The position numbers and the translations under genes were made by a program. Positions 34,426-47,535 of a DNA stretch of 64,000 nt are shown here, in pieces (positions within the stretch are counted from its first letter, which is position 1; every line of letters begins with the position of its first letter). The stretch is from positions 20,745,497 through 20,809,496 of the forward strand of contig NC_091016.1 of NCBI RefSeq assembly GCF_041296385.1. Direction: 5' to 3'. This DNA comes from Aphelocoma coerulescens. Taxonomy: Eukaryota > Chordata > Aves > Passeriformes > Corvidae. The notes under the pieces were generated by a model that had not been told where the DNA came from, made no database searches, and saw only the letters and a list, made by a program, of their open reading frames with translations.

Positions 34426-37400
34426 AGAGCCTGCTTACCAAGAAGCCTGCTTTGCTGACATGTTTTTGGGATAAGGGAGGTAACACAAGCTCCATGTATT
34501 TTCTGGGGGTGCCAACATTCATGCCACTTAGCTCTGAAGAATCTCTGCTTGGTTTAAATTAAAGAGTCCGCTGGAGTTTAGCACAGTGGATGAGTCTACT
34601 GACTCACACCCAGCTCTTACAGCTTCAATGACACTGGCCAGAGCAAGGAGAAAATTGCCAAAATCACTTCAAACCAGCTGGCAGACAGCCACTACTACAC
34701 GAACTAGAGCAACCCTCAAATTGAAGCACTGCTCGCCAAATTGATTTTGATGGGGCAGAGAATACAGGAACAGTTTAGGCTGACTGCAGGCACTGGGTAA
34801 CCATAGATTCACCAGCAGCACCATGCAGAGATCAGGAACTGGAGCAGCTGCACCCAGGGTGGGGCTCATCAGGACAGACAACTTTTCACCACACCATGAA
34901 AGGCACAACCATGCTCCCCTATCAGGTAAAAGCTGGTCTCATCATTCGAAAACCTACCAGTTTTTCTGAGACATTTTATCAACCTTTCTTCAAAAACACT
35001 GAGGCAGCCTAAAAACACCCCACAGATTTGAATGTTGCTGCCAGTGGTTTAGTCTAGCACTGTCTCCTCACTCTCCGCTTCCAACCAGCTTTAGAGATTG
35101 ACATTTGTGCACCTGAGGATGTGTGAGCTGACACTGTACTTTTTCAGGTGGTTCCATCTCCTCCTGGGTTTAATAACAAAAATATTTTTAAGCTGCACTG
35201 TCCTCAGAGCCCATCAATGTAGATCACGTGAGTGATTCTTTAATTTTATGTACCAAATACCCACATGACTGGGTGTCTGCTACACTGCCCAATATTTTTC
35301 GTTCATTTAAAATATGAATTTTCATAGGGAAATGCATAATGTGATCAGGATTTTTCTAACATATAAATGAACAGCAGTCAGACTGGAAGCTGATCTTCAT
35401 ATACTGAATAACAAATACAATCCTTCCAACACCTCCTTGCAGCGTTCCCCCATTTCCCACTCAGCCTCTTTCCTCACACCACCATTCTGCTCTGAATACT
35501 GCCAAGTGGAACACATATCAGGAAAGTCAGGAATTTTTTCTTTGCCTGAGAAAACATGAACCCATGGGCTATGGATATAAAGAAAGGAAGGAACAGATGC
35601 CTACTTAAACTGAAATACACAGGGAAAACACAATTTCATAGTTCACAGTCACACTCAGTGCAGTCGACCCCTGATCTCCCCATTTCCACAATGGAAATCA
35701 TCCCCCCAGTGTAGCTATGGAAGGATACAACAAACAGTGTCTCTGTAATGGTAGGCTGTCATCATTCCAGGGATATTGTTCAGCGAGATTTTTACTTCAG
35801 GATTGGAAAGGTAAAATCTGTAACAGCAACACAAAACCCCAACCACAAACCATGCCCCTCCACAAAAAGACCCCGTGACCCAGGGAACTACTGTTTTCCT
35901 TCAAAAGGGAGTAAAAGCCCTTTCTAGTTCTGAACATGACAGGATTTTTCATTTTCCAGTGACTATGCAAGAAGTAATTAAGTCATCTTTACAGAATGCT
36001 TTTGAAGAAAAACTATATAAATAGTTTCTCAATCCTGTTTCTCAGTGAAGAATCACACAGCATATTCAGGCAAAAGAAGGTTTTTGGGCTTCAGCTCAGT
36101 GCTTCTCCTTCAGCACAGTGCTGTCTTTACAGAGAATTGATCAGCTGAAAACAAATGCAATGCAATACCCTTGATATTTATAGAGTACAAAAGGTGGAAC
36201 CTCTGATCCTCAGACTGTGAAGCCTGCTTTGTGCAGACACCCCAGAGCAGAAGATAGTTTCGCCACATCGCTGCACCGTGAAAGAACCAGACATGTTTGT
36301 GGCAAGCAGTTTATACGGATATCAGGCTCCCAGGTGCTTCCCAGTATTTTTACAGCTTACATCACCAAGTTGTGGCATGGCAAACTTGCTTCAAAGGGTT
36401 TCTGTGGCCGCCCCTGCTCAGCCTGCCGCGCTGTTGTGTTAGGAGTCAGCTAGATGGTGCTCATGGGGTGGCAGCCGATGTGCAAAGTTAGCTCTGGGAT
36501 TTCGCTCCGGGCCTCTTCCCCCGCCTCTGGCATCCCACACAATCTAAGCCCGCTGCCAAAAATGAAAAAGCAGCACCCGGAGGAACGGGATGAAGGAGGG
36601 AGGTGAGAGTAAACTGCATCTCGGATACCGTATGAGCACAGATCCTCACAGAACCGCGCTGGCTTTCGAGGGCTGGGATGCAGGGATGAAACAGGCTGGG
36701 TTTGTGTATATGAGCCAGCTCATTTACTCCTACCTGGCAGCCTGAAAAGAGCACAGCACTGACAATTTGGGAATGAACCATGTTGTTGGAGAGATGTGAC
36801 AATTTGGAAGTTGTTTTTCCTCTGACAAATAGCAATCCTAGCTGTAAGATTCACTGTGGTCAGATGGAGTGTGCCTCTACGGATGTTTGAAGTTAGAATT
36901 AATTAGTAGCTTTTAGCAGTCTGTGAAGTTGCCTAGTTTTGCTGGATTAATTGCATATTGCAGATAGTGATGTAAAGACACACTGTGCTAACTCCCAGTA
37001 AATATGAAAAAACTCTAAGTGCACGGGAATGGTTTGGTGTGGACATATTGTTCGGATTCATTGAGTGGCAGAATACTTATAAATTGTTAAATCTGAAGAT
37101 TCTACTTGGTCCCTTGGGCTGAAAGTTTGTATGAAAATTTCATTTCAAAATGACAAGCCTATATATGCACAGGAATGGTTTTCTAAATAAAACCCTAGAT
37201 CATTTTTTATTCATCTTACGTCTAAAATGCCCAGAGGCATATCCATAAAAATTTTAAACTTTAAACAAAAACTCCTTTTGAGTTGCAGGAAAACAAAACA
37301 TTCTGAAAGCAACAGTTTATATTATTTATTGTGATGTTTACTTAGCAAGGGAAGCTGATGAGTTAATTCTCAGTGGAAGTGCTGAATTACTTTAGGAACA

Positions 37401-37816
37401 GAAGCCCAATTAATTAAGGATCATTTCCTATTGATTTCACAGTACTACAGTCCAGACTCAGAGTACCTGCTATGCTCCTATACAAGATAAACATAATAAA
37501 TAATAATATACTTACACTAGTTACTGCTGTCCTGATGACTTGTAATTCTCAGGGAGGAAACACTTCTAAGATTTTTATGTGAACATAATAAAAGCCAGAA
37601 TGTCTCTTGAAAGAAAGAGAACAGGAAAACACAGAAGAGGCACTGTATAAACTCCAGATAAAAGACAACAGTCAAATGAAGAGACAGGTTTAAAAAGCAG
37701 ACAAAAGTGGAAATATATACATTTGTATTGGAAATATCAATAGGAAAATGCAAAATTTAATACCTAAAGCTGGGAATTTTTACTTTATAGAGTGCAAAAC
37801 CGAAATGCATTTGGCA

Positions 37817-37865
37817 TACCTCTCTCCACTCCCTGACTGCTTCCTGCCCTGAAGCCCACACAGCA
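37817..37865 (+). repeat. 49-bp direct repeat, unit 1
   Basis: 45 of 49 bases match 39573-39621, counted by hand. The two units flank the nested LTRs. Neither side of the match extends noticeably. Confidence 0.75.
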
Positions 37866-38010
37866 CTGTGGCTAGACCTTAAGCCCAGATTCACCTCACA
37901 ACTTCATTATGAGCAGAAATCAAGCCCTGGAAATGTCCTTATTTAACCACTATGATCAGCCTGCTGCATGATTGTGAAGAACCAGGGCACATATTTTCTC
38001 TCTAGGTGTG

Positions 38011-39133
38011 TGTCCTCGTTCCAGGAAAGACAGAGTTAACTTTTGCAGCAGCCAGAAGGGGCATGACCAGGACCCTGGGGTTATCTCCCCTGGTCTTGTA
38101 GTGCCAGATTCCTGTGGTAAGCAAGCACCTGTGGATGGTTTGCCTCTCTGGTACACTCTGTTATTTGTATTGTTGTTGTTGTTACTGCTTGCTTTCTTAT
38201 CTCATTGCTTGTGAGGAATGAGACAACTCTTTGTAGAAATTAAAACAATTTATTAAAACAGAAAAATTGAAAAATTGCAAAAACTAACAAAATATAAAAA
38301 TTTGGGATCCTAGTGGCTCAGGAAGTATGCCCCAGGAGCGCAGGGATTCAGGAACTTTAGGCTTAAGGCAGCTCTGAACCTCAGGTAGAGAAAAAAAACT
38401 TGCAGTCTAGGCTGGTCAAAAAGAAATCTATTTCTAAAGGCCCCTACAAAGGGGTAGGTTTCTCCAGCACTGAACTTAGCAAGCTGGAGAGGAAGGGAGA
38501 ATGAGAGGGCGTGTCTGTTTTTCTCCCTTTTATAACTTTTGCTCCGCCCACAGTCTGCCCACAGCCCACCCCTTTGGTTCAAGGTGATTGGTGCTCTCCC
38601 TTTGACAGACCATCTCCGTCCACCAATGGCTCCTCCTGGTCAGAGGGGTGATATTAGTTGAGATAAGGGTCAGGTGCCTACAGGGTACGGCCATGGGGGC
38701 TGGGCTGTCCGTTGCAACTGGGGTTTTTTAAAATCTGCCTTGAAACCAAGATACAAGTAAAACATAAAAAAAAATACATCCAACACATCTTAAAACACTT
38801 GTAAAAGTATACAGTAAACACAGGAAGACCATAAAAACTTGATCTGTGTACCTGGGCTGATGGGTTAATTTTAACATTCAATTTAAAAATATTAAGCTCA
38901 AATTAATTAAGACACTTAATATGCAAAGACCAAGCACAAATAGGGATTTCATGTATGACATTGCTGTTTCCAGTGAAATTTTCTTATCTCATGATCTTTA
39001 CCTTTTCATTGCCGCAATTCTCCTCTCCATCCTGTCTCAGGGGAAGGTGGGGTGGAAGTGAGTGGGCAGCACGTGGTCTGGGGCATTTCAGTGGGAACAC
39101 TAAATTGGGAAATACCATTCCTAAACCATGACA
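38011..39133 (+). mobile_element. Solo LTR, family B, split by a later LTR
   Basis: Outer LTR of the nested pair, made of 38011-38209 and 38966-39133 (about 367 bp once the insert and one duplicated TTGCT are removed). It starts TGTCCTCGTTCCAG and ends TAAACCATGACA. Start and end resemble an abundant avian LTR that begins with TGTCCTGGTT-like text and ends in AAACCATGACA, and the internal TTG repeat and CTTATCTCA text also fit. The flanks are GTGTG (38006-38010) and GTGAG (39134-39138), a 5-bp duplication with one mismatch. No primer site follows its 3' end, so it is solo. Confidence 0.83.
38210..38960 (-). mobile_element. Solo LTR, family A copy 2, minus strand, nested in LTR B
   Basis: 751 bp, TG to CA on the minus strand, flanked by a perfect 5-bp duplication TTGCT (38205-38209 and 38961-38965). 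It is the same family as 61-1011 but shorter by about 115 and 45 bases in two places. On the minus strand it keeps CCAAT (complement of 38587-38591), a GC box (38544-38549), TATAAAAG (38527-38534) and AATAAA (38249-38254). It inserted after family B, since it interrupts it. Confidence 0.92.
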
Positions 39134-40680
39134 GTGAGCTTATCCATCCTGGAGACCAGCTGGAGCCCCACACGGCCCCACTGTCAACAGCCTTTCCACA
39201 CAGAGCAAAACAATGAGTTCCATCATCCTGACTCTTATAAGAACACAACAAAATTTGGGGTAGTTTTGGCTCAGTTCACAGGCAAGTTGCACTGCACTGT
39301 TGGAATGGACAGATGTGTTGGATTCACTTTGGAAAATTTAGCAACCATTACATGCATTACCAGAATCCTCTATGAAGAAATTCAGAAAGTTCAGCATTCC
39401 CTTGTACAACCACATGTATTTGCAAACAGATTACATATAATGGTGTTGTTTGAGGGACAACTACAGAAGCAAGTTATCAGGCTACAATTTTCAGACCTGC
39501 TCTTGTTGAGTCTGACACCTGGAGCTGTGCTACATCTGCTTCCTCTTCAAGCTAAACTTTGTCTCATTCTGCTACCTTTCTCCACTCCCTGACTGCTTCC
39601 TGCACCGAAGCCCACATAGCAGTATCAAGTGACCCAGCTTTTGTGTTTGTACCCAGTCACTAAAGAGACCACTGGGCCATAAAGATTCGATTTTTGCTGG
39701 AGGTTGTCAGGCTAACTACTAATTACTGTCTTGTACAGCAACTTCTCTTTCAGCTCTCACTGCCTACACCGCCTCACTTTTTTTTTCACTTAGCCTAAAG
39801 AAAAGACAAGAAGCACACCCATGAAGTTCAGCCATATTCACACCTCATGATGTCCATCAATATTGCACAGAACAGCAATGACACAGGAAATACAATACTC
39901 ACATTTACTTAAGACAGTAAGACTGAACAGGTAACTTGAGCTGAGGCCCTTACAAGTCATGAAAAATAATGCATAAAGGTATCAACTTATTTTAAAAGAT
40001 CTCTAAGCATCTTTATTAGCTAAAGAGGAAGGTGAAATCCTACCCTGCAGTTATGGCAAAGATAAAAGGAAGCTGGGAGCAGTGCTGTAGCCAGCATGCA
40101 CACAGAGCAGGAGGAGCACAGAGTGCCTAAAACCAGCACACTGACTCACCAGGAGAGCATCCTCCAAGACCTGAGGTCAGGCTTCTCAAGAAGCAGCAGA
40201 TAAATCAGCAAAGATCCTAGATCTTCATGGCCAGGCATCTGTACTCCCAGACAGGGCTGCAGGGAGTGGGGCTGGCAGCAACAGCGTTCTTTGAAAGCCT
40301 TTAGGAAGCTGGAAAAGAAGGGGAGAAAAAGGAAGGTCTCAGAGCCTTTGACTTCTGCCCATTAAACTCAGCCTCTTTGAGCTTAGACTCAGCAGGAGGA
40401 TGTGAGTAAACCACAGAAAATGGCCTTTACCTTTCTTCTGCTGGTTACATTTTGGGTTTGCTTAGACAGAGGATGGACTTGAATGAGTGAGGCCATTTTT
40501 TGGCCTCAGGAACAAAAGGACTCAAGGAAGTGATCAAATCCAGTTAAAAAAAAAAAAAAAGAAAAAAAGACATTTTAAAATTTCAACCAATTATTTAAAA
40601 TTAGACATTATGTGAAAATAATTATTCCAGATCTGAGAGCACGTGTACTAAATGTGAACATGAGATAGAAGGGGCTGGGT
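39134..40680. other. Non-coding stretch with one long chance-like frame
   Basis: A plus-strand frame of 154 codons at 39128-39592 begins in the last bases of LTR B and runs through unique sequence. It has no recognisable domain, and its start inside an LTR end argues against a gene. The second 49-bp repeat unit lies at its end, and an impure poly-A near 40545-40568. Confidence 0.5.
39573..39621 (+). repeat. 49-bp direct repeat, unit 2
   Basis: Matches 37817-37865 at 45 of 49 positions, same orientation, about 1.76 kb away. About 630 bp of that distance remains when both LTRs are removed. Confidence 0.75.
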
Positions 40681-40935
40681 TTTCCAGTCTGGAGAAGTGA
40701 AGGCTGAAGGGAGCCAATCTTTGTCTTCAGCTACCTTTGGGGGTTGAAGATAAGGGAGCCAGATGTCTCTGCATCTCACACTGAAAAATGAGACATAATG
40801 GCTGCAGTGGAGCAAGGGCAGATAAAAGTGGATTCAAAGACAGATGTTCTTCACCATGAAGCTGGTCCACCACTGAAGCAAGTGCCTTGAGAGGCTGGAG
40901 GAGGTCTGTCCTTGGAGATTTTCAAAAAGCCTAAC
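40681..40935 (+). mobile_element. CR1 LINE, degenerate 3' fragment
   Basis: Follows the CR1 3' untranslated text in order: a TCTGGAGAAGTGAAGGCT-like start, TCTTCAGCTACCTTTGGGGG, GTTCTTCACCATGA, and a GAGGCTGGAGGAGGTCTGTC-like segment. It diverges strongly and lacks the terminal ATTCTATG repeats, so it is older than the copy at 6820-7089. Confidence 0.78.
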
Positions 40936-43900
40936 CTTTACTACAGTGTGGCTCGTAAAAACTCAAATTAACATGGAGACAATTTAAGGAGGAAGGCTGT
41001 AGACACGTCCTGTTTCTGCTGCCACTGAGGTGTTTGTCCCCTGTCCTTCCCTGCTGATTTTTACCGCACTTGAGGGGGCCATGGATGCATCAGTGCCACT
41101 GCAAATGCAGACACTCCTCAATCCAGTTACACAAATTAAGTGCTTTGTATGTTTCAGCCTATTTTGGGAGTTCAGTATATGCTGAAAGGGCGACACAAAG
41201 CTGGGCAAAGTACATTTTGAATGCCCTGGTTAGGAGGGTATAGCGTGCCTGACCTCCAGGTCATACGCACAGGTCTAGGACCAACTTGATTCAGGGAGAC
41301 AGACCGCTGCAATTTATCTTGTGTTGTTCTTTCCTACTAGCAATAAATAAAAGCCCCAAAATATATAATTTTGGATGGACACAGCAGGAGCTCACTTCAC
41401 TCAAAGCAAGACTGGAACCTTACCTGCTGACACGCAATTATTGAACTCACTTCATGCCCCCATGCACCAGCTGCACAGCACAGAGGGAGCACAGCATCAA
41501 CATGAAAAAGTCCTGATATGCAGGTGGCTGTGCCTGGAACAAGGGAGGGGATCCAGGGGTAAGTGTCAGTGCAGGAGGTGAAGTGTGCACAGCGAGTGCT
41601 GACTGCCTGCTGGGTTGGCACACCTGCAACAAAATCCATGGCAGTACCCTCCCTTCCATCCAGCTCAGTCTGGAGTGTTTGCAAACAGAAACACCACGGG
41701 TGTAAAGTCCAGGTCAGGAAGAGAAGTAAAAGGGGGAGAAGGGGAAAAAAAATAGAAAAAGTCAGCTTCTGCACAGTGTAAATCTTAGTGATGATTATTG
41801 TTATTACTATTACTTTGTTAACCCTCTTAGTAGACAAGGTAAACAAATGCAACAATCACAAGTCTATAAATTCAATGCATAAACAGCATTACTCAAGGTT
41901 GCTTAATAATTCATTTTAGTCAGTTTCAGAGCAACTTGCTACAGAAATAAATAACAAAAGACCATGAAAGAAACCCAAAACTGAAAACACCACTGTGTGT
42001 GCTGTGAACTCTTGTTCCTGTGGAGACTTTAATGTTTTGGAACATGATATGCAGCAGAAACAGTAATTTATAAGGTTTTCCATAGTTTTGTTTTGTTTTA
42101 CATGTGTTTCCGTCCAACTGAATTTTTGTCAAAGCAAGTCTCAAGTCTTTGTGAGCGAAAAATCCTCTCGGTAGCAAAAAGAGGACAATGTGACTGCAGA
42201 GAAGTTGGCATGTGCAGGGTAGACTGCAGCCAGGACACATCCAATCTGCTGGGCATTCATGCCTGCTGAGATTGGACACTGGAATGGGCACTTCAGACCC
42301 TGGGCATGGGAAACCCCTCTGCAAACTCCAGCTGCACTTCACCAATCTGTGGGCAAAGCCAGTACATTCACACAAGAGCTTGCTCACCTCAGACCTCACC
42401 TGTGATGCCACTGGCTGTACAAACGCCCTCAGCCTCAGTATTTATTTTCCTTTTCAAATTCATACAATTGTCCATGTCCTGGAAGATAAGGTAAGGACAC
42501 AAGTAAGGAAAGTCTGATGTCTTTTTCTTGAACACTCACCACAACCACACCTTTCATCCTCACAGCAAATCACATTCTAGCCAGGGTTTGTAATTTTCAA
42601 TGAAAAAAGATGCAAATTTTCAATCATCTAATATTGTTTCAACCTTTCCAACAGTACCTTCTGAGTGCAAAGTAGCTGTACAGTATCACATAATTTATGT
42701 GGTACTGTATTATATCCAGTGGTGCTAGTTCAGAAAAAGCATAATTACTACCCAAAGACAAGGGGAAATAAATAAGAAATGAAAAATAATAATAGTGTGA
42801 GGTGTTGGTTTTCTTACCCCTCAGAGTTCAATTTAGGCACAGTAGTTATTGATTTAATTTCACAGCACAGGCCCACATTGATAAAGGATAATATACACTT
42901 AACAAGGGAAATTATGGAAAAATAAGGAAGTGGTTTTCTTAAACTAATTTTGTTTTGTTACTATATCATTCCTCACATTGATCCTTCATTTATTAACAAA
43001 TAGTAAAACATATTTTTATAAGAGGATGGAAAACAAAAAATTGGACATTTTAACACTGTGGCTGGCTGAAGAGTTTCTTGTGAAACTTCACAAGAAAACT
43101 ATCCAAGTAATCCTTTCTTTTAGAAGTTTTTGCTTTCCATGGAAGAGAGTGGATATTTTTCTAAACTGAAAAATATAATGGTTGGGAGATGAAAAAAAAA
43201 AGATTATGCAAAAAAAAAAGGCTTTTTGAAACGTAAGTTATTGCAATACCTCTTAGAAGTTGTATTTCAGATAGTTCATATTTCTTTTCTATGCCCCTGC
43301 AGTGAGGTTCCCAGTGGAATACTATATCCCATCATTTATGGGAGTCTGTGGTAGCTCCCTGGCAAGAACTCCAGGCAAAAAGAGTCCTGTGGTTCAAGGG
43401 AAAATAATGAACCACACATCAGAGCTATAACACTGTAAGATACTACAGAAAGCTTTCAAGGCTCAAATTTTGCTTAATTCTACTTTATTTTTTTCTTTAA
43501 TACAAGAGTTCAATGGCAAAAAGAATCATTTTCTTACTGCAGTAGGCGTATTGAGCCTGAGTCAGTCCCGGTCACTTTTTTTCCTATTTCTTTGGTAGTG
43601 TGCAGCCTTGCAGCACAGGTGGGAGCTAGGATCTGTACCTGGAAAACACGCAGAAATTCACAAGCCAAAAGCCTGCCACAGAGCAGTCCCCCATTCGGTC
43701 TGCCACGGATCAGCAGTTCCCAATGTTTGCCTGCCTGCTCAGCAGCAACTGCTCCAGGGAGATGAACCACTGAGGCAGGAGAAGTACTGTGGCAGTAGGA
43801 CTGCCTTCCTGGCACCCACACAGGCCGCTGGCTTTGGCTCAGATCCTAAAGGTTTACGTCAACATCAATTTCCAGGTTTTGAAAGATGTGCTCTTTCAAG

Positions 43901-46496
43901 CACAGGTACAAATAAAAGGCCTTTTAGAAGCCACTACCATGCCTCAATGTAGACAATTTTTTAATAGCTTTAGAAAGCTAATAGGTTTAACTTAAGGCAT
44001 AGCCCAGGTTTTGCAGTTTTTGTTTAAATTGTCCATAGGCCCTCTCCCTAGAAGAGGAAGGACCAATGACCCCACAGCGTTTTCTACAAAACACTTCAAG
44101 CCTGATTTGGAAACTGTCGAAAGTCTGGCACTCCAAGTAAACACTGCCATATTTTTGGAATCTTTTCCCATCCAAATTCAGTAGTACAGCATGAACTTCC
44201 CTCAAATAACAACACAGCTCCCCCAGGGTGTAGATAATACACATAATCACCACAGTCTCTGCCTATTCAAGTTAACACTTCTTAACAACAGATGTAATCT
44301 TCAGTGAGACCCAGCTTTTACACATTGCTGCTAACATGAATCATGCTTAACTTGGCCAAGTATCTCTTCTAAAAAGCTTATGTTTTCCCTAGAGGTATTT
44401 AAATTAGGAATCTTTAACTGCTAATTGATTATGAACTTGTATAACTGAGCAGGTCATCCTTGCTTCTGAAACAGAGGATGAAGGACTGCACTTAGTTCAG
44501 ACTGAGGTGAACACGTCTGATGAATAAAACCTTCCTGATACAGTAAAGGTTTGAGGGGCACTGTTGCAACAGGTCTTAGGGTGAAGAGCACCAGATGATG
44601 CTATCAAATCTTTCCCAACAGCCCAAGGTCAATGCCACAGAACGAGTTCTGTCACTGCATTCATTTTCATTGTTCAGGTGTCTAGCAAATTAGGAAGGAC
44701 TTCAGTTCAAGAGTGTTTTTTAAATTCACTAAGAGTATGCTACATTCAAATATCATTAAGACAGTAAAATGATCTGACAAAAGACAGGGATTTTTATATT
44801 GCCTGTTGCAAAAGCTTTCAGAGAAAAGAAAAGCAGGCTCCTTGCTTTTAGTGCACCAGATCACTGTCACATGTCAGTACAGGTATTGAATTTGGTCTAG
44901 TATTTTAGAAGTCTTGCAAAGCAGCAGACCTTTACATCTTCTAAGGATTTTGCAAACAGTTCAAAATTGTACTTTGGTATTTTTATACAATGATAATGGT
45001 TCAAAAAGTCATTTAGCACTGTTTATTGGTTTCTATTTTGGTGTAGTAATTTAGAAATATATATTTAACCAGACATAATGCTGTCAGAGAATTACTTAAT
45101 CAGCATATGAACATACATTGAAGCAAAAGCTGTGAGTACATTTATCCAGTTAGGTATGAATATTGCTAAAATGGCTCAAATAGAGTGAGGGGAAATGGGA
45201 CAGCAAGGAAGAGAAACCAAACCATCACTGATCCCATAAATGCAGAAAAAGGACAGATAACAAGCACAATATTAACTTAAAACTCATAATGTTCTATTTT
45301 TCTCTGTGTGTTAAGTGATAGCTTTGCTGTAAAAAGCAAGGACCTCTTTGAACACAGAGATAATGGAGTGCACACTGGAGAATACTGGGGGTATGCTTAC
45401 AGCACAGTATTCATTCCATTTCCATCCAATTCAATCTAAATCCCACCCTGTTGCCCATCACCACTGGTTTTCCTTAAAACAGAAACTTGATTTTTTTCAG
45501 CTATGTCAATACATTTCAGTTTTACCTTTCTATAATGCAGCATGTGACATGCACACCTGTGGTAAATGTGGAGTTTCTGGACATATTTTTGGGTTTCCAC
45601 CTGAAGGGCAAGACACTACAGTCAAGAGTGGTAAATATGGTATTTCCTCATGTATTTGAGACAAGAGGTGGAAGACTTCACACAGGCTACAGATGTGGCT
45701 GCTTCACAAACCCTTACCAAAACGTGATCTTCTGGCTCCCATGGTGGAAAAGGGTAGGTTTGGCAGAGGGAGAATTACTGGGGTTCAAAGATAAAGAAGG
45801 AAGAGAATATAAGGCAAGCAGGGCTCGGTATTTCAACTCCAGCACCACAACAGGAGCCAGAGCAAAGACCCAAAGATAAACTCTTGCAGGTAGAAAAGGA
45901 GCATCTTTTACTATGGACTTGAATGCCCTGCACCAGGGCACTGTGGCTTTCTGAGTTGCACTCTGTTCGACCAACTTTATTGCAAGACAGGCAAAAGGAT
46001 TCACCTTGAAAGAGGTGAAGTAAAAAGCAAAACATAAGGCAACATAAAACAAGATCTGTCCTCAAAAAGACTATCTTTGCTTTTAAAGTTACTTTGTTCT
46101 CCTCTGGGGTTTTGTAAAACAAGACCTGGAAAATGCAAATATTTCCAGTATTGCTTGCTCAAAGGGATGGTGCTTTGGCAACAGAAAGGCTGTCCCAGTG
46201 CCCTGGTTGTCCCTGGCTCAGGATCCCACTCTGCTGGTACATTAAGCCTCCTGGCTAAGTCAGCAGTAGGAACTGGGCAGCCCAGGGACAAAACAGCTTT
46301 GGGAAACAGAAAAGAGCCTGGAGGAGGGGACAAGTGAAAGCTGTGAGCTCACAGTGCTGCATGTCTTGGATCTGGTGAGGGATTGCCGCAGGACCTAGAC
46401 CCAACCAGGCCATGAGGGACTGGACAGCTGCTACAGAGAACAAGCCAGATTTCTGTCCAGCAGACAAGAGGCAAAATGAAAATACGTTTTATAAAA
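40936..46496. other. Unique-looking non-coding DNA, no gene recognised
   Basis: 5.6 kb with no recognisable gene. The longest frames are 152 codons (41397-41855 minus) and 161 codons (41926-42411 minus). They are Cys-, Leu- and Phe-rich mixtures with no domain, signal or repeat I recognise, and each has a shorter frame on the opposite strand. A strong hairpin lies at 42679-42709. Confidence 0.5.
42679..42709. repeat. 15-bp inverted repeat hairpin with one mismatch
   Basis: TACAGTATCACATAA, one T, then TTATGTGGTACTGTA. Fourteen of 15 pairs are Watson-Crick; the odd pair would be a G-U wobble in the RNA of one strand. It is too short for a complete microRNA precursor, which usually has about 25-30 pairs and a larger loop. 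Confidence 0.85.
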
Positions 46497-46798
46497 CCAT
46501 AGAATATCAGGTTGGAAGAGACCTCAAGGATCATCTGGTCGAAACTTTCTAGGCACAGTCTACACAAGATGGGCCTGCACCCTGCCCAGGCACTTAAATG
46601 TTCAACACTGGGAATCTACCACTCCCCTGGGAAGATTATTCCAGTGGCTGATTGTTCTCATTGTGAAAGGCTTTCCTCATTCTCAAACAGAATCCTCTGG
46701 ACTAACTTGTACCCACTAACCCTCATCTCTCCCTGTAAAAAGGGAGCCTCCACTTTCTCTGTAGCCATCCTGTAAATACTGGAACATGGCAATACTGG
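46497..46798 (-). mobile_element. CR1 LINE 3' end, minus strand
   Basis: Begins with the complement of the CR1 tail (CATAGAATATCAGGTTGGAA), then GACCTCAAGGATCATCTGGT, and continues through family-typical text to a TGTAAATACTGGAACATGG segment near 46796. No coding part remains. It resembles a different CR1 subfamily from the 6820-7089 copy. Confidence 0.9.
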
Positions 46799-47223
46799 AA
46801 CCTTTGGCTTTTTTGAACTTCCCTATCAAAAAAAAACATCCTCGTGTAGAAAGATTGACCTCTTCTCTGCTTGGCAGAATACCGTGTGAAACACACAAAC
46901 TCAAGAATAGATACGTGCACGACATCTCTGCCCATCCCCAGAGGAGGACAGTTATGAAGGGCAGCACACACGTGACAGCTTTGCACAAGAGGAAAAAATG
47001 AGCAAAAACCCTTATTTCCTCACAGGAGTCACTTGCTTCTATCTTTCCAGTGGCTAGTTAAACACCATTTACATTTTTTTCCCTGATACAGACAATACAG
47101 ATTCCCACGATGCAGCTTCTCCTCACCCTCACAGAAGAGTTTTTTCTTCATAGACTTATCATTTAACCAGGAGATGACGAGACACTGTGAAAACTTTTCT
47201 TTTTAATCCATATATAGCTGTAA

Positions 47224-47224
<1 letters not shown>

Positions 47225-47258
<34 letters not shown>
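47225..47258 (+). repeat. Pure poly-A tract of 34 bases
   Basis: Thirty-four uninterrupted A residues, the longest homopolymer in the window. There is no AATAAA immediately upstream and no recognisable retrocopy before it. A CTGTAAC/CTGTTAC similarity on its two sides is too weak to call a target-site duplication. Confidence 0.95.
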
Positions 47259-47260
<2 letters not shown>

Positions 47261-47535
47261 CTGTTACTGATTTCCAACTCATTAGCAGTTAAAAATCATG
47301 AATCTTCCAGAAACTGAGGGTAGGGGAGGAAAATCTGCAGCCTCATGTCACCTGTAACAGCAGAGCATAATCCTCCCACGTTTAGTAACTTTGCAGACAC
47401 AGGGAACTGTAGAAGGTAGCAATTTTCACTGATCAAAAAGTTTTCTGACTCTGCATAACCCACAGTCATACATACCCTTGAATGCCATTTCCAGCCACTC
47501 TCTCTATTATTATACATAACTAGATATTATATATA

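Larger units (their letters stand above)
27581..37816. other. Unique-looking non-coding DNA, no gene recognised
   Basis: 10.2 kb without a recognisable gene or transposon. Most is AT-rich. A patch at 36390-36680 has more CG dinucleotides than its surroundings and holds a chance-like 115-codon minus frame (36488-36835). Small palindromes and a poly-A tract are listed separately. Confidence 0.55.

Noticed and set aside
39128..39592. 154-codon plus-strand ORF
   Set aside because: It begins inside the last bases of LTR B and shows no recognisable domain. Its end overlaps a direct repeat. Chance is the simpler explanation.
41926..42411. 161-codon minus-strand ORF
   Set aside because: No domain, signal peptide or repeat pattern, with an opposite-strand frame over part of it and no promoter or splice context.
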